The notes: generated from the sequence alone by a model not told the origin. A stretch of 64,000 bases of DNA from Tetradesmus obliquus (GCA_030272155.1 CP126206.1:2356001-2420000); one strand, 5' to 3'; shown: positions 35,298-45,402, counted from the first letter of the stretch. Program-made: numbers and translations.

Positions 35298-35319
35298 GAC
35301 ACCGCATGTAAGCGGTGTC
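35298..35319 (+). terminator. Hairpin with TGTAA in its loop, 3' of gene A
   Basis: Arms 35298-35305 and 35312-35319 (GACACCGC / GCGGTGTC) flank the loop ATGTAA, which contains TGTAA at 35307-35311, about 215 bp past the gene A stop. Position and motif suit a chlorophycean poly(A) signal; the hairpin context is unusual. Confidence 0.45.
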
Positions 35320-36010
35320 ATCTTGGGCGACAGGTTGCTCAAACAAATTAAAAGTCAAAGTCACGTCAACAGTTGTGCTGGGAGTCCTACTTGGTCAAAG
35401 CTGGAAGGTTACGATGTGAGGCGTTCTGAAACGCATCATGGAATTGTGAATTGCTTGTACTGGGTGCTCAGAACACCGGCTGGATCAATGCTGCACATGT
35501 ACTTGTTGCAGCGCACAGCACACACTGAACACACATAACATCGCACATCCAAGACTGAGTGGCGGGGTGAGCAGATATTGCTGCTTGGCACGGCTGGCTA
35601 TCTGACTGCTGTGCTAAGGAACACCCACATTTTGCATCTGGACAAGCAGGAGTGGTGCAGCAGGTTCCACGTGTTGCTGACTCAAAGTGGTTGTGGCCTA
35701 CCTTGGTCAGCACAGTCCGTTCGCGTCAGGCCAGGAAGCCATGTGGGCTGTTCCTCGTTTGTGGTTGTGATTACAAAGCGAGGCATGTCGCCGTGTTTGT
35801 GTTTGTCGATCTCTGCTACTAGTTGCATGCCATTGCGGGTGTTTATGCCATTTAGCGTACATGGGGACATGGTCAAGACGCCTCAGGACTGTGCGTATTG
35901 TAAATTGTAGTGGTGCTAGGGTTTGCTGCACTGCGGACTGGGTTCAGAAACATCATTTATAGGCGGCAGCTGACGCTCGTGATCTCACTGCATTCATATA
36001 GCGCTGCCCG

Positions 36011-36110
36011 ATAATGAGAGAGGACGTCACATGTGGGTCTTGGCATGAACACACCGTGTAACCCCTCTATCTATCTATTGTGGGTCTTGGCACTATCTAG
36101 GATGTGTACA
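36011..36110 (-). repeat. Dispersed hairpin element, copy 5 (inverted, partial)
   Basis: ATAATGAGAGAGGACGTCAC followed by ATGTGGGTCTTGGCA is the reverse complement of the element end at 28941-29058. A second fragment, GTGGGTCTTGGCACTATCTA, follows at about 36080, so two truncated copies may lie in tandem. Confidence 0.65.
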
Positions 36111-36367
36111 GATGTCCCACCCACGCTTACCAACACCTTGTGTCGTGTAATCTGTCAGTGAGCCACAACAAGGTAAACTCATTGATGCGGACCAAAAGAG
36201 AGTGACACAAAAAGGCATGTCGCACAATCTTGCACTCTACATAATTTACAAACAAGAATTGTCTTACTGCGGTGCTCAACGGCACCCCACCAGATCGACT
36301 GCTTGCTCTAAGTGCCAACTTGACGGGGTCAAGCAGTGCCAGTAACGGCTGTTGATGGCAACACGCT

Positions 36368-36500
36368 GCCCAGGCTGCTGCTGCTGCTGCTGCTGCTACG
36401 GGACACCACATAAAGCCTGCCCAGGCTGCTGCTGCTGCTGCTACGGGACACCACATAAAGCCTGCCCAGGCTGCTGCTGCTACTGCTGCTGCTACTGCCA
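36368..36500 (-). repeat. Short tandem repeats beyond the DUF2232 stop
   Basis: The unit ACGGGACACCACATAAAGCC with a CTG tract occurs twice, plus a shorter third piece, within 36368-36500. It resembles the last codons of the DUF2232 gene (GGCGTCCCGCAGCAG), again a duplication of a terminal exon edge. Confidence 0.6.
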
Positions 36501-36502
36501 CA

Positions 36503-39293
36503 TCACGCCATTCCCGGCTGTGGCTGCTGCGGGACGCCAGCATACACATACTTGCGCACAATGCCTGGCAGCGGCCCCAGCTTGAACCCCATCGAGCCCA
36601 AAATAACATGATAAATAACATGCTGCAGGAACACGTAACACAAGCCATTGACAAGCAGCAGCGCAAAGATCATGCAGCTGATGGTGAGGGTTGACGCGCT
36701 GCCTGATGATCCCAGGGCAGCTGATAGCCGGTCCTGCGGGACAAGCAGCAGCAGCAGAGAAGGAGTTGGAAAGCAGCAGCTGACATTCACACCAGTCATT
36801 GTGCTAGTGCGGAGCATGGCACGTACAAGAGCCACTGCAGGTGCCAAATAAGCTTTCAGCTACGCAGCTGCAGTTTTCACGTTTCTTGCCAGGTTAACAT
36901 GGCATACGATGATTGATCTACAGCTGAACACCCACTCTCTCCTGTGCAGATTTACTGCTCCTGCCCCTGAAATGCAACATATAGTTCTCCACATTAATAT
37001 AGCCACTCACCAGCAGGTTGTGTACGTTTGCCAGCATGACCGCAAACAGGTTCTCGTTCATCGTCAAACTGCTCAGCACCAAGTACCCCAGCTGCCCTTT
37101 CATGCACGTTTTAAATGACATGTCACATATCATAACAACCTGAACTCACCAGCAGGTTGTGTACATTGGCCAGCATGACAGCAAACAGGTTCTCGTTCAT
37201 CGTCAAACTGCTGAGCACCAGGTATCCAAGTTGCCCCGCCATACGCAGCACTGCTCCAGCGAGGATGCTGACGCTCCAGGGCCACTGCCACACCCACATG
37301 CTGCCCAGTGCTGCCGCCAGCATGCCGTGCATCAGCACGTAGGTGATGGCACGCAGCGGCCCCAGCAGCACTGCAGGATAGGTTTTGCAGCACAGATACA
37401 ACATTGTCAGTGAGAGATCGCGTATCATTCTGTACAAGGGCACTCATTGTGTGCATGTGCATGTGCATGTGCACGTGCATGTGCACGTGCATGTGCATGT
37501 GCATAAGCATGTATGATACAGCAGCGCGCGGAGGCCCCGTCAGCCTTGCAGGGAAGAAACATTGGAAGATAAGAAGCAGGGCCGCTGCCACACCCACACG
37601 CTGCCCAGCGCTGCCGCCAGCATGCAGTGCATGAGCACGTGCGTGATGGCACGCAACGGGCCCAGCAGCACTGCAGGACAGGTGGCAATACAGCAACATG
37701 ACAGTGTCATTGTTACGGCGGAAGCAGCGTCAATGCTGCTGCTCAGCATAGCACCTAGGTGATGACGTGCAGCGGGCCCAGCAGCACTGCAGGATGACAC
37801 AAAAAAACGAAAGCAGGAAACCAAGCACCGTCAGCAGGACACAGGTGCACCATATTATGTGGATCGGGAGGGTGAATAAGCAATGGGGCTTGCAGCACTG
37901 CATACCGGGGACAGAGTGGGAAGCTCACTTCGCGATGATGCTGAGGCTGCATGCCGTTGCTGCACCCGTCCCTGGCATGGTGTACCCCGCTGCTGCTACA
38001 CTGCTGCGGCACAGACCACTCAAACGAAAACGCATATCAAAACAACACAGCAATCCCTGAAACATAGCAAAAAAACAAAGCATATCAACCACTCACCAAG
38101 CAGCAGGAAGGCTGTCGCAAGCATTGTGTACCACGCAGCCGACATGCCGCTGCAAGCCGTAACTGCATTCGGCAGCAGAAACCACACAACACACCGCACG
38201 AGGCCATGTGCACTCACCTAGCAGCAGGAATGCAGTCGCCAGCATTGTGTACCACGCCGCTGACACGCCGCTGCGGCAGGCCGCAATTGCAATGGGCAGC
38301 GGCAGGAAGTAGCCGAGGCTGTTGTCCAGCTTCAGCAGCGTGGACAGCAGAAAGGCCAGGCCTGATACGGCTGACAGCATCGCTGTTTCAACTAGTGCCT
38401 GCAGGCGACAGCAGTCAAGGAGGCGAGGTTATTGGGTGTGCTGGAAGAGTAAGCAGCCCAGGCTGTTGTCCAGCTTCAGCAGCGTGGGCAGTAGGAAAGC
38501 CAATCCCAATACGGCTGACAGCATTGCCGTCTCTACCAGGGCCTTTGCCTCTGCCGCTGAACGTGCCAGGCGGATCCCACAACTCGTCACAGACATTGCT
38601 GCAAGCTGCGGTACTGCCCTGCATGTGATTGCTGGTGCTGTCGGCCAAGCCTGCAGCATCACCATGTACCTTGGTATCTTCGAGTGAGTATGTTTCCTCA
38701 TTTGTGGTGGCCGCAATGCGTATGGGCACTGCCTTCTGCTGCCGCGGTTGACTGCTGCCATGCTTACTGCTTTGCTGCTGCTGCTGCTCTGTGCTGCTGG
38801 TGTCTGCTGCTATGGGTCCCAGGTCGCTGCTATCACCAGCTGCAGCAGCAGCTGCTGCTGCTGGAGGGCTTGGTGAGATTCGTCGCTGCAGGTGTCTGTG
38901 CTGTCTGCAGTGCAACCCGACCTGCTGCACGTGAATGCAGCTGAACTGCTGCAGGACTGAGCAGACGCCCTGCAGGAGCGCAAACAATTGGTTTGAAGCG
39001 TGGGCAGCTGCAACAACAGTGTACAGTAAAGGCTTTGCTGCAGCGGCTCAACAACTAGCAGGCAAGCCTGCCATTGCAATTCATAGCAGCACAGCTTGAG
39101 GCATTTTAAATGCATGCATATGATCAACACATTGCAATATAACTATACACACCATGCTTCTGTAAAGGCGTGCGTGGCAGGAGCTCGGTAGCCGTGGATG
39201 CAGCAGCACTGGTGCTTGTGCTGCTGCTGGCACTACTGCTGCTGCCCCCGACTGCTGCCGATGGCAGCCCCATCCCGCAGCCAGGCTCCGCAT
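36503..39293 (-). CDS. DUF2232 membrane protein, probably plastid-targeted
   Basis: Six minus-strand exons, 39293-39153, 38969-38670, 38605-38537, 38398-38218, 37370-37150 and 36733-36503, give 380 aa plus stop in one frame. The core matches the DUF2232 family of cyanobacteria and plastids: LKLDNSLGYFLPLPIAIA, LLLVLLGPLRAITYVLMHG, GQLGYLVLSSLTMNENLF, and VIYHVILGSMGFKLGPLPG near the end. Five to seven hydrophobic segments are expected. The first ~150 residues are Ala/Arg/Ser/Gln-rich with few acids at the start (MRSLAAGWGCHRQQSGAAA), as in chloroplast transit peptides. Family members are uncharacterised, and some resemble transporter substrate-binding membrane subunits. The second exon's acceptor (38969) was chosen for phase and could differ. 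Several exon copies lie in the introns. Confidence 0.82.
37005..37105 (-). repeat. Decayed copy of the end of DUF2232 exon 37370-37150
   Basis: About 95 bp coding QLGYLVLSSLTMNENLFAVM and the donor CTGGTGAGT recur about 140 bp downstream on the sense strand. The copy is nearly intact and could serve as an alternative exon end. Confidence 0.8.
37443..37506. repeat. (GTGCAT)n microsatellite
   Basis: About ten GTGCAT/GTGCAC hexamers in a row lie in the intron between DUF2232 exons 38398-38218 and 37370-37150. Confidence 0.9.
37585..37800 (-). repeat. Decayed copies of the start of DUF2232 exon 37370-37150
   Basis: The acceptor CCTGCAG and first ~90 bp (coding LLGPLRAITHVLMHCML and AALGSVWVWQ) recur at 37588-37682, and a shorter piece at about 37755-37796 (coding LLGPLHVIT). 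They are upstream of the true exon on the sense strand, so they offer extra acceptors. Confidence 0.8.
38095..38170 (-). repeat. Decayed copy of the end of DUF2232 exon 38398-38218
   Basis: About 60 bp coding GMSAAWYTMLATAFLLLGE with a donor-like TTGGTGAGTGG repeat about 120 bp downstream of the true exon end. Confidence 0.8.
38440..38536 (-). repeat. Copy of the start of DUF2232 exon 38398-38218
   Basis: Directly after the proposed donor at 38536 the sequence continues in frame as a second version of ETAMLSAVLGLAFLLPTLLK and DNSLG, then ends without a donor. It is a near-identical duplicate of the following exon's first ~95 bp. Confidence 0.75.
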
Positions 39294-40364
39294 ACAGCTA
39301 TATGATTAACTTTTGTTGTGCTCCGAATGTGTTTCGGTTGCTTTGCCTGTCCCTGCGACGTTGTGGGGTTTGCTCGTCTGTAGGCCGATCTGTGTCTCTG
39401 GCGTATGGACTAGTTTCTTTTAACAAAAGAAATATAGCTCACGTTGCGTGCGGATACGACCTTCTTGCTGTTGTGTTACTGACAACCCTTGCTGGGGTCT
39501 GTGGTCTGATGCTAGGGTGCAACTGCGCAGCGCATGTTGAGCTGGCACTGCTGTGGTTGCTCAGACACTGTGACACGGCACAGTTGCCTGCACTCAGCAT
39601 GCTTGGTGAAGATACCGTGCTCATTGATCACTAGAAGTGGTCGCTGGCTGCCTGAGCTTTGTGACAGGCAACACAAGTTCAACTCCCAAGTTGGCGCACA
39701 CCTCTGGACAGCAGCAGCGCTGTCTCTCAAAGCTGCAGCAACAGCAGCATAGTCGCTGCAAGCCGCGCCAGCAACATTCTTGAACCCACAGCAACCCACC
39801 AAGCCTGCCTAGACACACCATCCCGCAAGCAGCTGTGTAAAAGCCCCACCTGCAATGCCGCTGCCATTCTCACCAGCCACACTGCTCAGGCATTCATCTG
39901 GCTGGCGGCCTGTCAGGTGGGGGCACTAAATATACATTGGGGGTACACTTGAAGCATGGCGTTCATCGCAAGCTGACACTGCTAGTCACTAGCCAACTAA
40001 ACCAACGCCAAAGACAGCTGCAAATAGCAGCCTGCAATGATTTGGCATGGCGGGCCAGGGGGCAGTGCTGCTGCGGCAGTGTTGGTGTGGCTGGCAGGCA
40101 CTCTCTGGCATTTTGTTGAATGCCTGGTGCATACTCTACTGCGCCCTATTGCATGGTGCATGCCCTGTTGTGCCCTATCGCCTGATGCATGCCTTGTGCA
40201 TGGTGCATGCCCTGGTGCATGCCCTGTTGCCCTAATGCTTGCAGGACTGCAGCCAGCAGCGCTGCAGGACATCCACCAGCAGTACTGCATCATGGCAAGC
40301 TTGCCCAGCACCTTTCGTATACAAACCAATTCATACATAGAAACCAATGTGCTTGTGCTTGCAG
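39294..40364. other. Divergent region between DUF2232 and SDR genes
   Basis: This ~1.1 kb should hold both promoters and the missing first exon of the SDR gene. A candidate SDR start is the ATG at 40037 (MIWHGGPGGSAAAAVLVW, a possible membrane anchor), but I could not fix its donor. A minisatellite based on GGTGCATGCCCTGTTGC fills about 40125-40232, and a decayed copy of the start of exon 40365-40511 lies near 40240-40275. Confidence 0.45.
40125..40232. repeat. Minisatellite (GGTGCATGCCCTG-type)
   Basis: About five imperfect units of GCATGGTGCATGCCCTGTTG and variants such as GATGCATGCCTTGT occur head to tail just upstream of the SDR exons. Confidence 0.8.
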
Positions 40365-41759
40365 GACTGCGGCCACCAGCAGCACTGCAGGAGCCACCCC
40401 TCAGCAGCAGCAGGGGCGCGTCTACCTGGTGACAGGCAGCACAGATGGCATTGGCCTACACACGGCAACCAAGCTGGCACAGGCAGGGGCCACAGTGCTA
40501 GTGCATGGCAGGTGGGTGCAGTTGGCAAGCGAAAAAGCCGTGCAGTACGCCCGTTGGGGACTAGGTGTTGGTCAAACCCCCCAAATACCAGTCAACTGCA
40601 TCATGTTCTGCACTTGCAACACATTTCTGCAAGTGTGACCAGATGCACAGCTTGTAATGCAGCAGCATGTACGTGTTGGGGTGCAGCACGGATGGCATCG
40701 GCCTACACACGGCAACCAAGCTGGCAGAGGCGGGGGCTACAGTGCTGGTGCACGGCAGGTGGGTGCAAACATCTTGCCCAGTGTTGCACAGATTGTATGA
40801 GACCGCAACTGCTGGTGCATGGCAGGTCGGAGCAGCAAAGCTGGCAGAGGCGGGGGCTACAGTGCTGGTGCACGGCAGGTGGGTGCAAACATCTTGCCCA
40901 GTGTTGCACAGATTGTATGAGACAGCAACTGCTGGTGCATGGCAGGTCGGAGCAGCAATGCTGGCAAAGGCGGGGGCTACAGTGCTGGTGCACGGCAGGT
41001 GGGCGCATTGTGCAAGCAGTGCAGATGCACACAGGGCCCCTTCAGGTCTGTGAGTGAATCCCATACATATCAGTCTGCTTGTGCAGAAGGTTGGTGCAAG
41101 TGTTGAGTGCTATCTGCGATGCAGCAGCTATCACTGTATGTATGCCGCTGTGCAGGTGAGCAGAACACCTTGATTGGCATGCACCTGCAATCCCAAATGG
41201 GGGAGGACATTGCGGCAGCAGCCAAGCTGCCCTGCGCTGGCCCCTTTTCTGCTTTCTGCAACCCCTCACTGCCTTGCAGGAGCAAGGAGCGTGTAGATCG
41301 TGCAGTGGCTTCACTCCGCAAGGCAGCAGGCAGCAGCAGCCGCAGCAGTGTGAAGGGCTACACTGCTGACCTGTCCAGTCTTGCTGATGTGCGGCACCTG
41401 GCAGCAGCTGTGCAGGCGGACCACCCGCAGCTGTATGCCTTGGTCAACAATGCTGGCGTGTACGAGACCCAAAAGAAGTGAGCAATGCATCACCGGCAAT
41501 TGCAGCTACCTTGTTCAATGCATAAAGTATCACTGCAGGCGGACCACCCGCAGCTGTATGCATTGGTCAACAACGCCGGCGTGTACGAGACGCAGAAGAA
41601 GTGAGTGTGCTATGGTTACTTGACAACAAATGTATGTGCTCAAGGGGCAGCTGTAAGCACTGATCCTCTGATCACAATGCCAAAGAGTGCAACACACGCA
41701 AGAAGTGAGTGTGCATACCTACTGCTAGTTCAAGCAGATCCATCAGGTCACTGCCGCCG

Positions 41760-41806
<47 letters not shown>

Positions 41807-42985
41807 GCAGGCTGTCTGCCGATGGCTTTGAAAACACCTGGGCCGTGAACGTGCTGGCGCCATTCCTGCTCACCTCGCAGCTGTGGCGGTCTGTCCAGGG
41901 CCGCATTGTCAACACTGCCTCCATCTCTGCTGCCAGCCACCTTGATATGGCTAACCTGCAGCAGGAGAGAGGCTACAGGTGGTGCTCAAGGATTAGGGGC
42001 TAGGGCTTTTAGATAGCACTGCTTGTGTGCAGGGCCTCAGTGTCGTAGCGTTGCCTCCATCTCTGCTGCCAGCCACTTCGATACGGCCAACCTGCAGCAG
42101 GAGAAAGGTTACAGGTGAGTCTCAAACATGATGGATTAAAGATGGGGCTCTAGGGTGCAATGCTAGTGTGCAATGTCGCATCGATACTACTGCTTCCATC
42201 TCTGCTGCCAGCCACATTGATATGGCCAATTTGCAACAGGAGCGAGGTTAAAGGTGAGGGCCGGGTGCAGTGCTTCTGTGCAGGGCCGCACTGTCAACAC
42301 CGCCTCATCTCTGCTGCTAGCCACCTGAGGCTGATTCCTTAGGGACGAGGGCCGGGGCTGTAGGGTGCAGTGCTTCTGTCCAGGGCCGCATCGTGACCAC
42401 CGCCTCCATCTCTGCTGCCGGCCACATTGACATGGTCAAGCTGCAGCAGGAGAGAGGCTACAGGTGAGGCTCAAACATCACGGGAGAGACCTGGGGCTTC
42501 AGGGCGCAGTGCTGGTGTGCAGGGTCGCACTGTGACCACCGCCTCCAATTCTGCTGCCAGACAGCGGGTGGTGTGATGCATGTTTGTCATATGCACACCT
42601 GGTGTCGCTGCGATTCATACTTGGAGATTCATCGTTGATGGTTGAGAGTATGCTCTCCTGCTGCTGCTGCTGCCGCTGCCTTGCGCTGCGATGCAGTGCC
42701 CATGACGCCTACTCGCTATCGAAGCTATGCAACGTCATCTTTACATTGAAGCTGGCGGAGCTGCTGCAGCAGCAAGGAAGCAGTGTCACTGTAGGTACAG
42801 CTTGCTGGTCAACTGTTCGTTATCTCAGCAGCTATGCACTGCAAGGTTGTTCTGCACAGATGTTCAACACGCACAGGACAGTGAGTTGGGTTCTGCTGGG
42901 CATGCATGTGTGCAACGGCAGCCTCCGTGAATGGCAGCTGTCCCTGTCTAGCAGTGTTTGCGTCCTGGGCCGATAACACGGCAAG

Positions 42986-43063
<78 letters not shown>

Positions 43064-44072
43064 AGGCCAACACACTGGACCCTGGCACTGTCAACACCAA
43101 GATGCTGCTGGCTGGCTGGGGCCGCATTGGCATTGATGTAGGCAGCGCAAACAGCACGTTCAAGCTGCTGACCGATCCAAACGTAGCTGATGTCACTGGC
43201 GGCTACTTCATCAGCCACAGGAAGAGCAGGTGGGCTGAGATCATCACCCTTCAGACCAGTTACATGTTACTTTTATGTTATACTGCAGCTTTTTTTGCTG
43301 TGCCGATGTCACTGGCGGCTACTTCATAAGACACAGGAAGAGCAGGTGGGCAACCGTTCATATCTGCACAATCTAATTGGATTTTGAATGCAGTGTTTAC
43401 GGAGATAGTTTTTCACGATTGTGTCGCTGAATGACACAAATGTAAGTAAAGTTTCTGGGGGCTACTTCATCAGACACAGGAATACCATGGCCTGGTACCA
43501 GGCGTGCCACGCTTGCAATTCCCTTAAACCGCTGTACATCAAACCATGTGGTTGAGTGTGTTGGTGTCGTTTGGTGTGTGTGCTACTGTGGTGAGCAGGA
43601 CTTACAGCGGCAGCTGGAGGTGGGCTGCTGATGCTTTGTCAACTCAGGCGGAGCAATGTTGCTGTCGCCGCGCTCAGCATATTGTTGTGTGCAAAGCATC
43701 GAGTCGGGCTTACTTCATCAGCCACATGAAGAGCAGGTGGGCTGAGCTCATCATGCGGCAGCCCCGCTATGGCGTAACTTTCTTGTAATGCTGGTGTCAT
43801 GCAGCCTACATCAACAGCGGCCTGCAGGTCAGGTGGGCAGAGCCCACAAGCCTGCACGCACAACACTGCTTCATGCTGCTGTTGATGTAGGCTGCATGGC
43901 ACCAGCATCACAAGACAGTGCTTTTTTCCACTTGACCAGTTGCCCACCAGCCGACAGGTGCTCGGTTGTGTCTTGCGCACAGCGTCTGCGTGCTACATGG
44001 CCACCCACTGCTTTTGTTGTTGTAATTGCACCTGTTGATATCTTTGAACCCTTTCACCTGCTGATGACCCTC

Positions 44073-44107
<35 letters not shown>

Positions 44108-44204
44108 ACTGCTCTTCAGGCCTCCCAGCATTGCTGAAGACCCTTTGGTGCAGCAGCAGCTCTGGCAGCTGTGGCAGCAGCAGACAGGAGCAACGTACAC
44201 ATGA
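40365..44204 (+). CDS. Short-chain dehydrogenase/reductase (5' exon not identified)
   Basis: Exons 40365-40511, 41280-41477, 41811-41978, 42697-42790, 43066-43229 and 44120-44204 join in phase to 284 residues plus TGA. They show the classical SDR signature: nucleotide-binding VTGSTDGIG, the NNAG motif (LVNNAGVYE), NVLAPFLLT, catalytic Ser in NTASISAAS, and catalytic YSLSK, followed by the DPG segment (ANTLDPGTVNTKML). The C-terminus (DPLVQQQLWQLW) fits DHRS/retinol-dehydrogenase-like members. These enzymes are NAD(P)-dependent oxidoreductases of ketones, alcohols, steroids or retinoids; the substrate is unknown. The first codon is split, so at least one upstream exon is missing. Introns contain many exon-edge copies, making this the most heavily decorated gene in the window. 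Confidence 0.87.
40680..41010 (+). repeat. Tandem copies of the end of SDR exon 40365-40511
   Basis: The exon end coding STDGIGLHTATKLAEAGATV and LVHGR, with donor GGCAGGTGGG, recurs at about 40683-40760. Shorter ends (coding KLAEAGATVLVHGR) recur at about 40838-40880 and 40960-41000. Unit length of the later copies is about 120 bp, and all keep the same donor. Confidence 0.85.
41535..41605 (+). repeat. Copy of the end of SDR exon 41280-41477
   Basis: The 66 bp coding ADHPQLYALVNNAGVYETQK plus the AAGTGAG donor repeat about 123 bp downstream, with only synonymous or few changes. A remnant of the last bases (CGCAAGAAGTGAGTGTG) appears again at about 41697. Confidence 0.85.
42033..42565 (+). 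repeat. Five decayed copies of the end of SDR exon 41811-41978
   Basis: Segments near 42033-42116, 42170-42255, 42280-42330, 42380-42467 and 42520-42565 repeat the sequence coding GRIVNTASISAASH and MANLQQERGYR and the donor ACAGGTGAG. Spacing is about 110-140 bp. They diverge progressively, forming an array of potential donors over 500 bp. Confidence 0.85.
42988..43065 (+). repeat. (CTG)n tract ending in the acceptor of SDR exon 43066
   Basis: About 25 pure CTG units run straight into CTGCAG, the 3' splice site of exon 43066-43229. It is the longest tract in the window and takes the place of the polypyrimidine tract. Confidence 0.9.
43305..43745 (+). repeat. Decayed copies of the end of SDR exon 43066-43229
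   Basis: The sequence coding GGYFISHRKSR plus the donor AGCAGGTGGG recurs at about 43312-43348, 43455-43482 and 43708-43742. A mirrored pair of ~35-bp segments, CAGCCTACATCAACAGCGGC and CATGCTGCTGTTGATGTAGG, follows at 43800-43885. Confidence 0.75.
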
Positions 44205-45402
44205 ATGCCACTTTGCCTGTGATAGCAGCAGCTGTTGCTCATCACCATCATCATGTTACCCATCAAGCCATAGCATCAACGCCATCGGCCCCGCGCCCCG
44301 ATGGAGCGGCAACAGGAAGCACTACACCATCATGTTTGCTGTTGCTGTTGCTGCAGCTGCTATGTGCGTTGGCCGGCCCGCAGCATCCCTGGCAGCAGCA
44401 CAGTACGGTACCACCATGTGCCGGGCACTTGTAATTGTTTGTTACCGCCGCTGGCGGTGTGGCAGCCGCGCTGCTTTAGCTGTTGTAGCCTTCAAAGCAG
44501 CGCAATTGATGTAAGCAACAGTCATTTTTCTAGGTCAAAATCCTGCCTTTCAGCAGGTGACGACACCGAGTGCCACTAACAATGTGTTAGCTACGGTTGT
44601 GCATTCAATGTTGTAGTTGTAAGTTACAACTTCCTGTACCTGTACAACTCATTCAGAGCCTTCCGTCAGCTGCTGACACTGCCAGCTGAGCTGCCTGTAT
44701 TCTTCAAGAATACTGAGTGTCGTTGTGCTCCAGTGCCACGGCGGCAGTGGAAAGGCCTTTTTAAAGAGGCCATTTCAGAGCCTTCATTTGGTGCTGACGG
44801 CTGCTGTTGAACTATTAAGCAGTATGCTCAGCCTGAGCCAGGCTGGGGACCTACCTGGTGAATGGTAAAGTAACCAATACTGATGTCTGACTTAGTCACC
44901 TAAAGCAGCAGCAGCGGCAGCAACAGCTGTGAGCAGCAGTCCTCAGGATGAGTTATCTGCAGGTATACATGCCTGCATGACGTGTGACTATGTAATCCTT
45001 GATTGTAAGTAGGAGCCTACTTGGTACCTACTCGGATACCCGCGCATGACATCATGGTGCGTAATCACCGCCTGCAGGCCACCAGCTGGTGGCACTACTG
45101 TGTTGTGTTGTCGCACAGCAGAACAGCACAAGCGCCCTGTTTCGTGCTGCATACATGCAGTGAAATGCTTCGAAACCAATCAAACTGTGCACGAAATAGT
45201 AATGGCTTCATACACAACGCGTCTTCAGTTGGAGGTTCTCTAGCCACCAACGTATGCATGTGGCCATGTTTATTCTTTGCCATTGCGTTCGCATGGCTTA
45301 CCAATACCAGCCTAACTGATCAATGGAAGTTACACATCCTTTAACTAAGGGAATGCGCCACAGCTACGTGCCTGCTGCTGTAAGGGCCTCCCAGGCAGAA
45401 GA
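44205..45402. other. Intergenic region between SDR gene and gene B
   Basis: No supported exon is seen. It contains repeat family 2 (44244-44310) and short Leu/Ala-rich frames near 44330-44430 that look like signal peptides but lead to no downstream exon. A TGTAA at about 44618 is a possible poly(A) signal for the SDR gene. Confidence 0.4.
44244..44310 (+). repeat. Dispersed repeat family 2, copy 2
   Basis: It matches 33886-33950 in the same orientation through ATCATGTTACC, AAGCCATAGCA and GGCCCCGCGCCCC followed by GGAGCGGC. Confidence 0.7.

Larger units (their letters stand above)
35320..36502. other. Intergenic region between gene A and the DUF2232 gene (convergent)
   Basis: No supported exon is seen in this ~1.2 kb. 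It contains an inverted partial copy of the dispersed hairpin element at 36011-36110, and CTG-containing decayed copies at 36365-36500 that repeat the start of the last DUF2232 region three times (CTGCTGCTACGGGACACCAC). Confidence 0.5.

Noticed and set aside
37585-38170. Copies of DUF2232 exons read as a second DUF2232 gene or pseudogene
   Set aside because: The copies are fragments of exon edges in intron positions, not a complete second gene, and follow the same pattern as in the other genes.
39170-39634. Plus-strand frame with a signal-peptide-like Leu/Ala start
   Set aside because: It has no ATG at its start and lies antisense to the transit-peptide exon of the DUF2232 gene (39293-39153), which has an ATG and fits the rest of that gene in phase.
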